64,000 nucleotides of DNA, taken from assembly GCA_943787535.1 (NCBI GenBank), contig CALSMU010000002.1, positions 104,464 to 168,463 of the forward strand, in the 5' to 3' direction. The notes beneath the pieces were generated by a model. It was not told the origin of the DNA, searched no databases, and saw nothing but the letters and a program-made list of their open reading frames with translations. The stretch comes from an uncultured Flavobacteriales bacterium (GTDB lineage: Bacteria; Bacteroidota; Bacteroidia; Flavobacteriales_D; Parvicellaceae). The translations under genes and the position numbers were made by a program. The first letter of the stretch is position 1. Every line of letters begins with the position of its first letter. Below are positions 26,721-36,645 of the stretch, one piece after another.

Positions 26721-29024
26721 CTATTTTTTTTGTGCTTCCTTCATTGGGTTTGCAGCCCCGGAGTGCCTACTTTTAGATCTGTTGTACAGTTCAAACCTAG
26801 TTGGCACAACTTTTCTCGGCCATGAATTGTTTGAAATATCAGTATCGGCAGTTTCCAGATTTGGATCTAACTCAATTGATATGACTTCTTTTTCAAAAAA
26901 GAAAACTTTCGATATATTGTAATTGTTTGATTTCCATATCTCAGCGGGGATTCTTATGGTTTCAGTGGTTTTGTCGGTAAACGTAAATTGAATAATTAAT
27001 GGCATTACCAATCCTCCTTTGTTGGAAAAGGAAAGTTGGTAATAGTTGAATTTACTTTTTAAAATTGCTAATTCGCTAGCATTTAAACCTTCAATAAATC
27101 TTTTATATTTTCTCTTGTCTTTGTCCGTAACATCAAAAGGGTTGTAGGAGTTATAAAAATCATACAAAGAATTATCTTCTTCAGCATATGTTGTTTCAAT
27201 CTCTTTTTTATTTCTAGTAGTGCTGATGTCTTCTGGAAAATCATTCGATTTGGCCTCGGCTAAAGGCTTTTCTATGGTAGGGTCTTTTGTGCTGACCTGA
27301 AACCATTGAACGTCATCCATTGAGATGTCTACGTGATCAGTTGAGTAAAACCAACCTCTCCAAAACCAATCTAAATCTACTGCACTTGCATCCTCCATTG
27401 TTCTGAAAAAGTCAATAGGAGTAGGGTGTTTAAACATCCAACGTTGCGCATAAGTTTTAAAGGCGTGGTCAAAAAGTTCTCTACCCATAATTGTTTCACG
27501 AAGAATATTTAAAGCAGTTGCTGGTTTTCCATATGCATTGTTGCCAAATTGGTGAATTGATTCACTGTTTGTCATAATAGGAGAAATATTGCTTTTATCT
27601 CCTTTCATGTAGTCAACAATTTTAGAGGCAGCACCTCTTCTGCTCGGAAAGTCTCTTTCCCAGGTTTGTTCTGTTAGGTACTGTAAAAAAGTATTTAACC
27701 CCTCATCCATCCACGTCCATTGTCGTTCATCAGAGTTAATAATCATAGGAAAGTAGTTGTGTCCAACTTCATGAATAATTACTCCAATCATTCCATATTT
27801 CATGCGCGGAGAATACGTGCCATCTTCATCAGGTCTGCCATAATTGAAACATATCATTGGATATTCCATTCCTTGATCTTTAGCGTGCACCGAAATAGCA
27901 ACGGGATACGGATAGTCAAACGTATAGCTACTGTATGTTTTTAATGTTTGTGCTACTGCTTTTGTGCTGTATTGCTCCCATAATGGGTTTCCTTCTTTAG
28001 GATAAAATGACATAGCCATAACATCTTTTGTTTCTTGGTGCACAACCATTGCATCCCAAATAAACTTTTTAGAAGATGCCCAACCAAAATCACGTACATT
28101 TTCCGCTTCAAAAACCCAAGTTTTTAGAGATTTAACTTTACTTTTTTCAGCCTTTTCAGCTTCTTTCTGTGTGACAATAAGTACAGGTTCTTTATCAGAT
28201 TTTCGGGCAAGTTCAAGTCTTTGTAGCTGCTCTTTTGTTAAAACATCAGTTGCATTTGAAAGCGTTCCTGTCGAAGCAACAACATGGTCACCAGGTACAG
28301 TTAAACTTACTTTGTAATTCCCAAAAGGAACAGCAAACTCTCCACGTCCTAGGAATTGTTTGTTTTGCCATCCCTCCACATCGTTATAAACACACATACG
28401 CGGGTAGAACTGAGCAATTACATAAAGTCGATTGTCATCTTTAGGGAAATACTCGTAACCTGAGCGGCCTCCAATTTCCAGCATGTTATTTACATTGTAC
28501 CACCAATTAATCGTAAAATTAACTTTCTGCCCGGCTTTTAAAGGAGTGTCTAAATCAATTCTCATCATCGTTTTATTAATAGTGTGTTTCAACGGTTTTC
28601 CTTCCAACGAAACTTCAGTAATTTTAAATCCTCCATCAAAATCCGAATGAAGTCGTTTTAGACTATTAAAAGAAGCCCCTCGTATAGAGCTTGTTTGGAT
28701 TTTGTAAGTATCCGATGTTTTTGCTCTAACATTTTGATCTAATTGAACCCACAAGTATTCTAGGTCGTCCGGAGATTCGTTATGGTAAGTAATCGTCTCT
28801 TCCCCCGTAATTTTTTGTTCACCGTCATTTAAAGTAATCTTCATCTCGTAATCAGCTCTATTTTGGTAATACATATGGCCAGGTGCACCAGAGCCATTCC
28901 TATATACATTTGGAGTTGCAACCTCTTCTTTTAATTGTTTAAATTTATTATGGTTAGTGTTGTCCTGAGCAATGCCAGAAAATAAGGTTAGTATTAATAG
29001 TGCTAGGCTAAATATATTTTTCAT
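26721..29024 (-). CDS. M1 family metallopeptidase, exported
   Basis: The 767-residue protein has a signal peptide (ends SGIAQ, residue 20), an N-terminal beta domain, the substrate-recognition segment GMEYPM (385-390, the GAMEN equivalent) and the zinc site HEVGH (418-422) with E441 as third ligand in DEGLNTF. It should be an exported aminopeptidase-type protease acting on peptides. The C-terminal quarter is Lys/Asp-rich and lacks a recognisable sorting domain. A DUF6702 gene lies 8 bases upstream in the same direction, and this pair is commonly adjacent in Bacteroidota. Confidence 0.9.
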   Translation of the reverse strand: MKNIFSLALLILTLFSGIAQDNTNHNKFKQLKEEVATPNVYRNGSGAPGHMYYQNRADYEMKITLNDGEQKITGEETITYHNESPDDLEYLWVQLDQNVRAKTSDTYKIQTSSIRGASFNSLKRLHSDFDGGFKITEVSLEGKPLKHTINKTMMRIDLDTPLKAGQKVNFTINWWYNVNNMLEIGGRSGYEYFPKDDNRLYVIAQFYPRMCVYNDVEGWQNKQFLGRGEFAVPFGNYKVSLTVPGDHVVASTGTLSNATDVLTKEQLQRLELARKSDKEPVLIVTQKEAEKAEKSKVKSLKTWVFEAENVRDFGWASSKKFIWDAMVVHQETKDVMAMSFYPKEGNPLWEQYSTKAVAQTLKTYSSYTFDYPYPVAISVHAKDQGMEYPMICFNYGRPDEDGTYSPRMKYGMIGVIIHEVGHNYFPMIINSDERQWTWMDEGLNTFLQYLTEQTWERDFPSRRGAASKIVDYMKGDKSNISPIMTNSESIHQFGNNAYGKPATALNILRETIMGRELFDHAFKTYAQRWMFKHPTPIDFFRTMEDASAVDLDWFWRGWFYSTDHVDISMDDVQWFQVSTKDPTIEKPLAEAKSNDFPEDISTTRNKKEIETTYAEEDNSLYDFYNSYNPFDVTDKDKRKYKRFIEGLNASELAILKSKFNYYQLSFSNKGGLVMPLIIQFTFTDKTTETIRIPAEIWKSNNYNISKVFFFEKEVISIELDPNLETADTDISNNSWPRKVVPTRFELYNRSKSRHSGAANPMKEAQKK

Positions 29025-29032
29025 AGTGTTTG

Positions 29033-29536
29033 TTACTTAAATTGAAATTCTTTAATAGAACTATGTTTTTTAAAAATAAAATCCTTTTTAATATTTCCAG
29101 AATTAAAATAGGTGATGTTTTCTTGTTCTGGAAAAGTCTTACTTAAGATATTGTTTATAATTTTTACTTTATCCAATGTTTTAGGAGCATTAGAGCTAAA
29201 ATACAAATAAAGTGACTCGTCATTTTCGATTTCTTTGCCAACAAAATTTAATTCATTTTGTTTATTGTTAATCCAGATACTGAAATGATTTTTAATGTAA
29301 GCTGCTAAAATTTGATTAGCGTTTGGCAACTCTTTATCACTTCCTAATTTTAACTCTCCTTGAGGCTTTAAAGCTTTTTCAACATCATGCGCCGTTAACT
29401 TTATGCTTATTTCAAATGCCTTTGAATCCTTTTTATGATCTATGTTTGTAATGCTTACATAGTATTTATGTTCAGAAACAAACGAGCTGTTGAGAATCAT
29501 TGAAGCAAGAGTAATAATAATGGTAAGCGTTCGCAT
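29033..29536 (-). CDS. DUF6702 family exported protein
   Basis: The 167-residue product, read from ATG 29536, has a hydrophobic signal segment (RTLTIIITLASMILNSSFV), then the DUF6702 pattern HKYYVSITNIDHKKDSKAFEIS, AHDVEKAL, and YIKNHFSIWIN. The function is unknown; the fold is probably a periplasmic beta-sandwich. A longer in-frame start at 29626 would place 30 residues before the signal peptide and is unlikely. It lies just upstream of the M1 peptidase gene and is probably co-transcribed with it. Confidence 0.75.
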   Translation of the reverse strand: MRTLTIIITLASMILNSSFVSEHKYYVSITNIDHKKDSKAFEISIKLTAHDVEKALKPQGELKLGSDKELPNANQILAAYIKNHFSIWINNKQNELNFVGKEIENDESLYLYFSSNAPKTLDKVKIINNILSKTFPEQENITYFNSGNIKKDFIFKKHSSIKEFQFK

Positions 29537-29698
29537 TAAATCATCCTTTTTTAAGATCCTCAAATATAAAAAGTTTAAATGTAATTTAATGTTAGAATAT
29601 TTACAAACGGTAAAAACATTTTTCATTTTACCTATGAAATCGTTATTGATATATTTTGATTAAGGTGAGTTTTTTTTAGAAATAGTTAGGTTGTTGAT

Positions 29699-30730
29699 TC
29701 ATTTATTCTGCTTTTTTAAGGTTCTAATACGGTCTATTTTTTTTGTTTTGGTTTCTAGAAAAGAATCGGTATAAAAAATTGTTTTTGGAATCTCAAATGA
29801 GTCCAATTTTTTTTTAAGATTTGAATCTAGATTAGAAATACTATTTTTTGATTCAATGACCAAAACGAGTCTTTCACCTAACAATTCGTCAGGTAACGAG
29901 GAAAAGAAAAACCGCGTGTTATGAAATAGGTTAGAGACTCTAGTTTCAAGCTCCTCTGGATGAATTTTTATTCCGCCAGAATTAATAACGTTATCTATTC
30001 TTCCAATAAACATAAAAGTCTGTTTATCAGCAATTTTTACTTTATCACTTGTAGTTACAGTTAATGTTGATAAATGAGGTGTATTTATAAGAAGGCAATC
30101 ATCTTTATTAAGCTGAAAAGTAATGTTTGGAAGTGCTTCAAAATACTTGCTTTTGTATTCTTTATTTAATTTTTTTACTGCGATATGCGTGATGGTTTCC
30201 GTCATACCATAAGTGTTATAACAATGTGTTTTAACTTCTTGTAATTTCGATTCTAATGGGCTGTTAACTGGAGCACCGCCGATTATTAGTTGTTCAATTA
30301 AATTGAGTTTATCAGGCGATTGATTTAAAACAGTATTTACCTGCATCGGTGTCATAGCGGCAAAGTTTATTGATTGAACACAGTCAATAATCGGGTTAGA
30401 TGAAGGCTTAACCGAAATTAAATCTAATCCTAAAACCATGGCTCTTACCAACATCATTTTACCAGCTATATATTTTACGGGCAGACAAAGTAAAGCTGTT
30501 TGTGCATTTTTTAAATTGAAATATTCTCCAGTTAATTTAGCACTTGCAATCATATCTGATTTGAGAAGGCGAATTAACTTTGGTTTACCAGTAGAACCTG
30601 ATGTTTTTACAGATATCGATAGTTCTTCATTCCCCCATTCTTCTTGGAAGGCCCTTATTTCGGAATTATCAATGCTTTCGAAGTTCTCGTTATTGTAGTG
30701 TTTTCCGTTTATTTGAATTGACCATTTCAT
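29699..30730 (-). CDS. menE: o-succinylbenzoate-CoA ligase-like AMP-binding enzyme MenE
   Basis: The 343-residue enzyme is a short member of the acyl-adenylating family. The phosphate loop is SGSTGKPK (44-51), with YNTYGMTETITH, a hinge region at FIGRIDNVINSGGIKIHPEELE and a C-terminal Lys in TKKIDRIR. It activates o-succinylbenzoate with CoA in menaquinone synthesis. The length is typical of Bacteroidota MenE, which lack part of the N-terminal domain. Its ATG overlaps the menC stop by four bases, giving translational coupling. Confidence 0.88.
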   Translation of the reverse strand: MKWSIQINGKHYNNENFESIDNSEIRAFQEEWGNEELSISVKTSGSTGKPKLIRLLKSDMIASAKLTGEYFNLKNAQTALLCLPVKYIAGKMMLVRAMVLGLDLISVKPSSNPIIDCVQSINFAAMTPMQVNTVLNQSPDKLNLIEQLIIGGAPVNSPLESKLQEVKTHCYNTYGMTETITHIAVKKLNKEYKSKYFEALPNITFQLNKDDCLLINTPHLSTLTVTTSDKVKIADKQTFMFIGRIDNVINSGGIKIHPEELETRVSNLFHNTRFFFSSLPDELLGERLVLVIESKNSISNLDSNLKKKLDSFEIPKTIFYTDSFLETKTKKIDRIRTLKKQNK

Positions 30731-31782
30731 TGTTTTTCAAATAAAGATAAGTCCCACTTTATTTCTTGATTGTATGTTAGTTGGTCTCCATCTAGCGCAA
30801 GTGGACAATCAATATTATTTGTGTATAGTTGCCCTGTTCCCAATCCTTGAGGAAGTGGGTTGTTAAATGTAGCTGTATATTGAGATATAGCATTTAAGCC
30901 AATGTTAGACTCCAAAGCAGATGTGATCCACCATGGAATACTTAATTCACCTGCGGCTTCAATCCACTCATTAGATCCTTTAATTCCTCCAATAAGACTT
31001 GGTTTTAAAATAATATAATGCGGTTGAATTTTCTCTAATAACCACTGTTTTTCAGCAAGTGTGGTTACCCCTATCAGCTCTTCGTCTAATGCAATAGCTA
31101 AAGGAGAGAGTTCACATAGCTTAGCCATTTTTTTTAATTGACCTTGTTTGATAGGTTGTTCTATTGAGTGTAAATCAAATTCTGACAGGATATTAAGCTT
31201 TTCTAGGGCGCTTTGAGGACTAAAAGCACCGTTGGCATCTACACGAAGTTCCAGTACATCATGACTGTATTCAGTACGAATACTTTTTAGGATATTTAGT
31301 TCTTCTTGAAAATCAATTGCTCCAATTTTTAACTTTAAACAGGAGAACCCATTTTCGATTTTCGTTTTTATCTGCTCCAGCATAAAGTCTTTATTTCCCA
31401 TCCAAATAAGACCGTTTATTTTAATCGGGTATTTAGAACGAACAAAATGGGAGCGAAAAAGAGTTTTACCTCCTCTGACTTCAATATCCAGTAGCGCAGT
31501 TTCTAGTCCAAATTGAATAGAAGGAAATTTTGAGAGTTCAAGTAATAGCTGCTCTCTTTGATTAATGTTTTCACATACGAATTGTAATTTATTTTCGTAT
31601 TCTTCTAGGTTATCAGGGCTTAACCCCTCAATGATACTGCATTCTCCAATTCCTTGTGTATTTGGGTTGTCAGTATCCCAAAGAATTAAAAACCAAGAGT
31701 CTTTTGTTTTAAGAACTCCTCTAGAAGTTCCACTTGCTTGCTTGAATTGAAGTGTATGCTTTATGTATCTTGCCTTTAACAT
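30727..31782 (-). CDS. menC: o-succinylbenzoate synthase MenC
   Basis: The 351-residue protein belongs to the enolase superfamily. It has the catalytic KLKIG lysine motif, the metal ligands in RVDANGAF and in SIEQPI, LDEELIG, and the second-side Lys in ILKPSLIGG. It dehydrates SHCHC to o-succinylbenzoate in menaquinone synthesis. It is upstream of and coupled to menE. Other men genes are not in the window. A thioesterase gene 1.3 kb away could supply the DHNA-CoA hydrolase step, but this is only positional. Confidence 0.9.
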   Translation of the reverse strand: MLKARYIKHTLQFKQASGTSRGVLKTKDSWFLILWDTDNPNTQGIGECSIIEGLSPDNLEEYENKLQFVCENINQREQLLLELSKFPSIQFGLETALLDIEVRGGKTLFRSHFVRSKYPIKINGLIWMGNKDFMLEQIKTKIENGFSCLKLKIGAIDFQEELNILKSIRTEYSHDVLELRVDANGAFSPQSALEKLNILSEFDLHSIEQPIKQGQLKKMAKLCELSPLAIALDEELIGVTTLAEKQWLLEKIQPHYIILKPSLIGGIKGSNEWIEAAGELSIPWWITSALESNIGLNAISQYTATFNNPLPQGLGTGQLYTNNIDCPLALDGDQLTYNQEIKWDLSLFEKQ

Positions 31783-32212
31783 GGTTTTGCAAAATTATTC
31801 AATTAACTTGTTAATGGGGAGTTCTAAGAATTCATTTCTTTCAAAAAGCAAAGATAATGAATAAGATGCGAGGCATAACTATTTTTGAATAGCATTCGCT
31901 ATTTAAAAATAGTTTAACGAAGTCAGTTTGTTTGTTGTCTTTATTCCTTATAGGTTCACATGGTTTTTCATATACCGCTTCAAATTTCATCTTATTATCC
32001 AGATAGAAAGATGAAATTTTCATTGTCTCTAAAAAAACTATGTGAATTTTGATGCGAATGAATTATTGGAACTCCCCTAATGTAAAAGAAAGGGGATAAT
32101 AATTAGGAATGTACAAATACAATATATTGGTTTTACTATAATAGGTTTATACTTATGTATATAGAGAAAGTTGTATCTTTTCAAATAGTTAGCATTTACA
32201 AAAGAAAAATCG
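31783..32212. other. intergenic region with one long hairpin
   Basis: This 430-base region between divergent menC and the DUF4846 lipoprotein gene holds one 16-bp stem (31877-31914, listed separately). A 60-codon minus-strand ORF (31841-32023) has no family resemblance and is not called. Promoters for both flanking genes should lie here, but no full TTG/TAnnTTTG pair was seen. Confidence 0.5.
31877..31914. repeat. long inverted repeat (16-bp stem)
   Basis: AACTATTTTTGAATAG (31877-31892) pairs with CTATTTAAAAATAGTT (31899-31914) at 16 positions, one of them a G-T wobble, around a six-base CATTCG loop. It is not placed at the end of any gene, so a simple terminator role is unlikely. Confidence 0.55.
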
Positions 32213-33121
32213 ATGAACAAGCTACTAATATTATTTATACCAATTGCAACAGCATGTGCGCAGCAAGATTCAACTGAAATTTTGGTAAACGAAGCTGCCG
32301 TAGAGCTAGCAATTGTTGAGGAAGTTCCTAAGGAGTCAGACACTATAAAATATAACATCCCGTGGTTAGATTCATTTTCTATTAACAATACTTTAATCAA
32401 CAGGGTAGAACTACCTAGTGGGTATTTTCGAAAAAATGATAAGAAAGGAAATTTTGCTCATTGGTTAAGGAGGTTGCCTTTAAAAGAAGGAAACCCAGAT
32501 GTCCAATTATATAATGGAGGGTTAAAAGGATATCAAAATGGACATGCTTATGTAATCAATATGGATGTTGGCGCACGTGACTTGCAGCAGTGTGCAGATG
32601 CAACGATGCGTTTAAGGGCTGAATATTTATTTGGGAATAACAAGCAAGATAGCATCCATTTTAATTATACGAATGGAGCAAATGTTCAATTTTCAAAATG
32701 GAAAAGTGGCTTATATCCAGTTCCAAAATCTGGTGAAGTTGATTGGGTTAATTCTACAAAAAATAATAAATCATATGCTAGCTTTAAAAAGTATATGATC
32801 CAAATATTTAATTACGCTGGAACGTTGAGCTTAAGTAGGGAGTTAGAGTCGGTAGCAATTGAAAGTGTTCAGCCTGGTGATATATTTTGTCATGGAGGTT
32901 CTCCCGGTCATGCTGTTATGGTATTGGATGTTGCAGAAAATCACTTTGGAAATAAAATGTTTTTATTGGCGCAAAGTTATATGCCTGCTCAAGAGATGCA
33001 TATTTTAAAAAACCCTATTAATAAAGACATTTCACCTTGGTATGACTTATTAGAAATAGGAGAAGTAATTAATACTCCAGAATGGGTTTTTGATAGAGCA
33101 GAATTGATGCGGTGGAATTAA
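32213..33121 (+). CDS. DUF4846 family lipoprotein
   Basis: The 302-residue protein has a lipobox (IATAC, Cys16) after a short signal peptide, so it is probably an outer-membrane or periplasmic lipoprotein. The body matches DUF4846: FAHWLRRLPLKEG, GYQNGHAYVINMDVGARDLQQCADATMRLRAEYL, and GDIFCHGGSPGHAVMVLDVAEN followed by LLAQSYMPAQEMHILKNP. The HGGSPGHA element looks catalytic or ligand-binding. The function is unknown. Its stop overlaps the converging thioesterase stop by four bases. Confidence 0.82.
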   Translation: MNKLLILFIPIATACAQQDSTEILVNEAAVELAIVEEVPKESDTIKYNIPWLDSFSINNTLINRVELPSGYFRKNDKKGNFAHWLRRLPLKEGNPDVQLYNGGLKGYQNGHAYVINMDVGARDLQQCADATMRLRAEYLFGNNKQDSIHFNYTNGANVQFSKWKSGLYPVPKSGEVDWVNSTKNNKSYASFKKYMIQIFNYAGTLSLSRELESVAIESVQPGDIFCHGGSPGHAVMVLDVAENHFGNKMFLLAQSYMPAQEMHILKNPINKDISPWYDLLEIGEVINTPEWVFDRAELMRWN

Positions 33122-33528
33122 TTACTTTCTAAAGAAGCTGTTAATAGCTCCTTCCATTCTTCAAAAACAGGAAGAGATTTATCTAATTCATGGTCCATGC
33201 ACACTAAAATGCTTCTTCCTTTGGTGCACAACTCATTTCCGTTTTCACCATTGGTTTTGTATAGTTCATAAGAGAGTGTAAAGCTTTTTATTCCTACATG
33301 ATCGCACTTTGTGACAATACAAATTTCATCATTTAAATAAATGGGGGAGATATAGTCAATTTCATTTCTTCCTAAAACCAATCCTTTTTTTCTCCAGTTC
33401 CAATCAGAGCTGGTCATTTCAGAAAGAAAGTCAATTCTTCCTTGTTCAAAATAGCACAAGTATTTACTATTGTGAACATGTCCAGCCATGTCAATGTCTG
33501 CAAACCTTATTTCTAATTTAGTTTTCAT
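33118..33528 (-). CDS. acyl-CoA thioesterase, hotdog fold
   Basis: The 136-residue protein is of the 4-hydroxybenzoyl-CoA thioesterase class. The RFADIDMAGHVHNSKYLCYFEQGR motif (about 8-31) contains the D/H region and the N-x-x-Y-x-x-x-x-E/Q pattern of the active site. It hydrolyses acyl-CoA thioesters. A role as DHNA-CoA hydrolase in menaquinone synthesis is possible because menC and menE are within 1.5 kb, but they are not in the same transcript. It lies 12 bases downstream of the polysaccharide gene, so it is probably co-transcribed with that gene. Confidence 0.82.
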   Translation of the reverse strand: MKTKLEIRFADIDMAGHVHNSKYLCYFEQGRIDFLSEMTSSDWNWRKKGLVLGRNEIDYISPIYLNDEICIVTKCDHVGIKSFTLSYELYKTNGENGNELCTKGRSILVCMDHELDKSLPVFEEWKELLTASLESN

Positions 33529-33540
33529 ATTGCAATATTA

Positions 33541-35424
33541 TTAGTCTAGTTTGGTAAAAATAGAATTGTTACTTTTATATTCGGGCACAATTTCCTTCAT
33601 TTGTTTGACAAGCGTATTATTATTTTGCGAAGAATAAGCATTTATTAATTTTTCCACGTTTTTCTGAACTTCTGTTAAATTGTATTCACGAACTTTACCT
33701 ATCAATATTTTATCGTGGTGAGTAGGTGAGGTGTTTTCATCATTGTTCAGTAATTCTTCATACAATTTTTCTCCAGGTCTCAGTCCTGTTATTTTTATCT
33801 CAATATCTGTGTCAATTTCTAGGCCAGAAAGTTGAATCATTTTTTTAGCGAGGTCTTTAATTTTAACACTTTCTCCCATGTCAAAAACAAATATTTCGCC
33901 ACCTACTCCCATGCTTCCAGCTTCTAGAACAAGTTGGCAAGCTTCTGGGATGGTCATGAAAAAACGTGTAACATCTTCGTGTGTAACCGTAAGTGGACCT
34001 CCTTGTTCAATTTGTTTTTTGAAAAGAGGAATAACAGATCCATTGCTTCCCAGGACATTTCCAAATCGCGTTGTTATAAATTTTGTCTTCGACTCCTTGT
34101 TTAAAGACTGGGTATATATTTCTGCAATTCGTTTAGATGCTCCCATTACATTAGTTGGGTTGACTGCTTTGTCAGTAGAGATCATTACAAATTCGGAAAC
34201 TTTATTTTCATTGGCCAAATCAGCAAGTATTTTTGTACCTTGTATATTTACTTTTATTGCCTCTGCTGGGTTTCTTTCCATTAGAGGTACATGTTTGTAG
34301 GCCGCTGCATGAAATACTACTTGAGGCTCAAAAGATTCAAACACATTTTTCATTCGCGTATAATTTGCAACATCGGCTATTACAATTACCCAATTACATT
34401 CGTTAAATTTACTTCTAAGCTCCATGTCTAATTCGTAAATCGGACTTTCTGCTTGGTCTAATAATATAAGTTTCTTTGGAGAATACTTAAGTATCTGCCG
34501 AGCCATTTCACTTCCAATCGACCCAGCACCACCCGTAATCAAAATAACTTTATCTTTAATTTGAAGATTGATATTTTCTTCACTGAGTTTTATTTCTTTC
34601 CTACCTAATAAATCTTCTATTCTAACTCTTTGAATTTGATTTGCTGAAAATTGTCCATTCATCCATCTATCTATGGGAGGTACCGAAGACACCGGAATTC
34701 CAAGTTCGAGACACTTATCAATAATTTTCCTTTTGTTGATGGGATTCATTTTTTTTATGGAAATAATTACACTATCCACCTGTTTTTTTTCTTTCCATTT
34801 TTCGAGGGCTTCAATAGGTTTAATCGGCGACCTTTCCAGTAATTTGCCTTTTTTCTTCGAATCATCATCAATAAACCCGATTATATTATAAAGAGTATTT
34901 GCATCTTTTTCTAATGTATGTTTGGTGATTAATCCCATTTTGCCTGCTCCATAGATTACTACATTTTGGGTTGCTCCCCTGGATTTGTGCTGCTCAACAT
35001 AAATTAGTTTTACCGCAATTCTAACGGTGATTAGTAAGAATACTGAGACTAAATATTCAACAAATATTATAGGTAAAGGAAGAAAGAAGAATCCATCATA
35101 AAAATAAAATCGAATTGGTACAAGCACCATAAATATTAGGCTTCCCAGAGTTGCTGTTAAGAATATTCTTTTTGCATCTTGCGTTCCGGTATGTCTAATA
35201 ATTCCCGCATAAGTTTTTCCTAAAATAAAAGAAAGCGCTCTAACAAATATATAAATGGGAAGAGCTGGCTTTAAGACTTCCCATTCTTTCTCCAATATTA
35301 TTCTGTCAATATTCACAAAATCAAAGCGCACCAAGTAGGCAACTATAAGAGCAAATAAACACAATACAATGTCTTGTATAAAGATCAACGATCTAGGTGT
35401 ATTATTTTTAGGAAGTCTTATCAC
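33541..35424 (-). CDS. nucleoside-diphosphate sugar epimerase/dehydratase (CapD/WbpM-like)
   Basis: The 627-residue protein has four N-terminal membrane helices (about 12-115), a CoA-binding-like Rossmann segment with GAGKMG (about 155), and a C-terminal SDR domain with GGAGSIGSEM and the TDKA/NPTNVMGASKR catalytic region. It resembles PglF/WbpM enzymes that convert UDP-HexNAc to 4-keto-6-deoxy sugars for O-antigen, capsule or glycoprotein glycans. The next genes include a divergent glycosyltransferase. The exact sugar product is not predictable by eye. Confidence 0.88.
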   Translation of the reverse strand: MIRLPKNNTPRSLIFIQDIVLCLFALIVAYLVRFDFVNIDRIILEKEWEVLKPALPIYIFVRALSFILGKTYAGIIRHTGTQDAKRIFLTATLGSLIFMVLVPIRFYFYDGFFFLPLPIIFVEYLVSVFLLITVRIAVKLIYVEQHKSRGATQNVVIYGAGKMGLITKHTLEKDANTLYNIIGFIDDDSKKKGKLLERSPIKPIEALEKWKEKKQVDSVIISIKKMNPINKRKIIDKCLELGIPVSSVPPIDRWMNGQFSANQIQRVRIEDLLGRKEIKLSEENINLQIKDKVILITGGAGSIGSEMARQILKYSPKKLILLDQAESPIYELDMELRSKFNECNWVIVIADVANYTRMKNVFESFEPQVVFHAAAYKHVPLMERNPAEAIKVNIQGTKILADLANENKVSEFVMISTDKAVNPTNVMGASKRIAEIYTQSLNKESKTKFITTRFGNVLGSNGSVIPLFKKQIEQGGPLTVTHEDVTRFFMTIPEACQLVLEAGSMGVGGEIFVFDMGESVKIKDLAKKMIQLSGLEIDTDIEIKITGLRPGEKLYEELLNNDENTSPTHHDKILIGKVREYNLTEVQKNVEKLINAYSSQNNNTLVKQMKEIVPEYKSNNSIFTKLD

Positions 35425-35529
35425 TTCACAAAGGTAGCTTTTGAATCGTTAAATTGAAACTTTTATAAATATCAAATTTAAATTGTGCAAAACCAATAAT
35501 AAAAATGATTATTAATGTGCTAATTCATT

Positions 35530-35537
35530 TACTTTTG
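35530..35537 (+). promoter_or_regulatory. -7 box (TACTTTTG) upstream of the glycosyltransferase gene
   Basis: TACTTTTG fits TAnnTTTG and lies 16 bases before the TTG start at 35554. No -33 TTG is present at the expected distance. Confidence 0.3.
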
Positions 35538-35553
35538 TTACACTTTAAAAGTT

Positions 35554-36633
35554 TTGAAAAAGATTCTTTTCATAGCGCATCACAGAATGGACAGGTCCCC
35601 TGGTCAGCGCTATCGCTTTGAACAATACTTTTCTTTCCTGCAGAAAAACGGAGTCTCTTGTGAACTAGCGAATATTATTTCTGCAGAAGATGACAAAGTA
35701 TTGTACACTTCAGGTAAATATCTTAAAAAAGCGAGAATTGCATTAAGAGCGATTATTAAGAGATATAATCAGTTAAAAACGATTAATGAATTTGATTTAG
35801 TAGTTATTTATCGAGAGGCAATTCTTACAGGCTCTATCTTTTTTGAAAAAAAACTTGCAAAGAAGGGTGTTCCAATATTGTTTGATTTTGATGACGCAAT
35901 ATGGGTAAAAGATGTTTCTCAAGGAAATAAAAGCCTTTCGTTTTTAAAAAATGCAAATAAGATAAAAGAAATATTGCCTTTGTGCAATCATGTTACTGCG
36001 GGTAATGCATACCTAAAAGAATTTTCTTTACAATATAATGAAAACGTGACTATAATCCCATCAACAATCGATACTTCGAAATACATTGAATTGGAGTCAA
36101 GGTCAAAAGGATTAATTACTATAGGTTGGGTAGGGAGTCATACCACAATAAAGCACTTTGAGACCATTGTTCCGGTATTAATAAAATTAAGGAAGAAGTA
36201 CAAAGAAAGAATAGAATTTAAAGTTATAGGCGATCCGGATTATTGCAATAGTGATTTAGATATTAAAGGAATTGCTTGGAATAATAGCAAAGAAGTCGAG
36301 TTTTTTAATATGCTAGATGTTGGTTTGATGCCGCTTCCTGAAGATGAATGGACAAAAGGAAAGTGCGGAATGAAAGGTCTTTTATACATGTCCGTAAATA
36401 AACCAGCGGTAATGTCTTCCGTTGGAATGAATTCAGAAATAATAGCGAATGGTGTAAATGGTTTTTTAGCTGATACACCGGAAGAATGGTTTGATGTGCT
36501 CTCGAAATTAATCGAAGATGAGAATTTAAGAAAGACAATTGGATTGGCGGGAAGAAAGACCGTTGAAGAAAAATATTCTATGAATTCGCAAAAAGAGAAA
36601 TATTTAGATTTGTATTTATCCCTAATGAATTAG
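35554..36633 (+). CDS. glycosyltransferase, GT4-like
   Basis: The 359-residue protein reads from a TTG start (MKKILFIAHHRMDRSPGQRYR). It has the GT-B layout: an N-terminal domain with FDFDDAIW (about 106-113), a hinge, and a C-terminal nucleotide-sugar domain with ITIGWVGSHTTIKHF (about 187-201), GLMPLPEDEWTKGKCGMKGLLYMS and a terminal EEKYS helix. It should transfer a sugar in surface glycan assembly. It is divergent from the CapD-like gene, consistent with one small polysaccharide locus. The acceptor and donor are unknown. Confidence 0.85.
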   Translation: MKKILFIAHHRMDRSPGQRYRFEQYFSFLQKNGVSCELANIISAEDDKVLYTSGKYLKKARIALRAIIKRYNQLKTINEFDLVVIYREAILTGSIFFEKKLAKKGVPILFDFDDAIWVKDVSQGNKSLSFLKNANKIKEILPLCNHVTAGNAYLKEFSLQYNENVTIIPSTIDTSKYIELESRSKGLITIGWVGSHTTIKHFETIVPVLIKLRKKYKERIEFKVIGDPDYCNSDLDIKGIAWNNSKEVEFFNMLDVGLMPLPEDEWTKGKCGMKGLLYMSVNKPAVMSSVGMNSEIIANGVNGFLADTPEEWFDVLSKLIEDENLRKTIGLAGRKTVEEKYSMNSQKEKYLDLYLSLMN

Positions 36634-36645
36634 GAGCTGCAATAG

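Noticed and set aside
31841..32023. 60-codon minus-strand ORF between menC and the DUF4846 gene
   Set aside because: No family resemblance, odd composition, and it contains the orphan hairpin; no promoter or ribosome-binding support.
34651..34891. Overlapping plus-strand ORFs within the CapD-like gene
   Set aside because: They are shadows of the minus-strand epimerase gene, with Phe/Ser-rich low-complexity translations.
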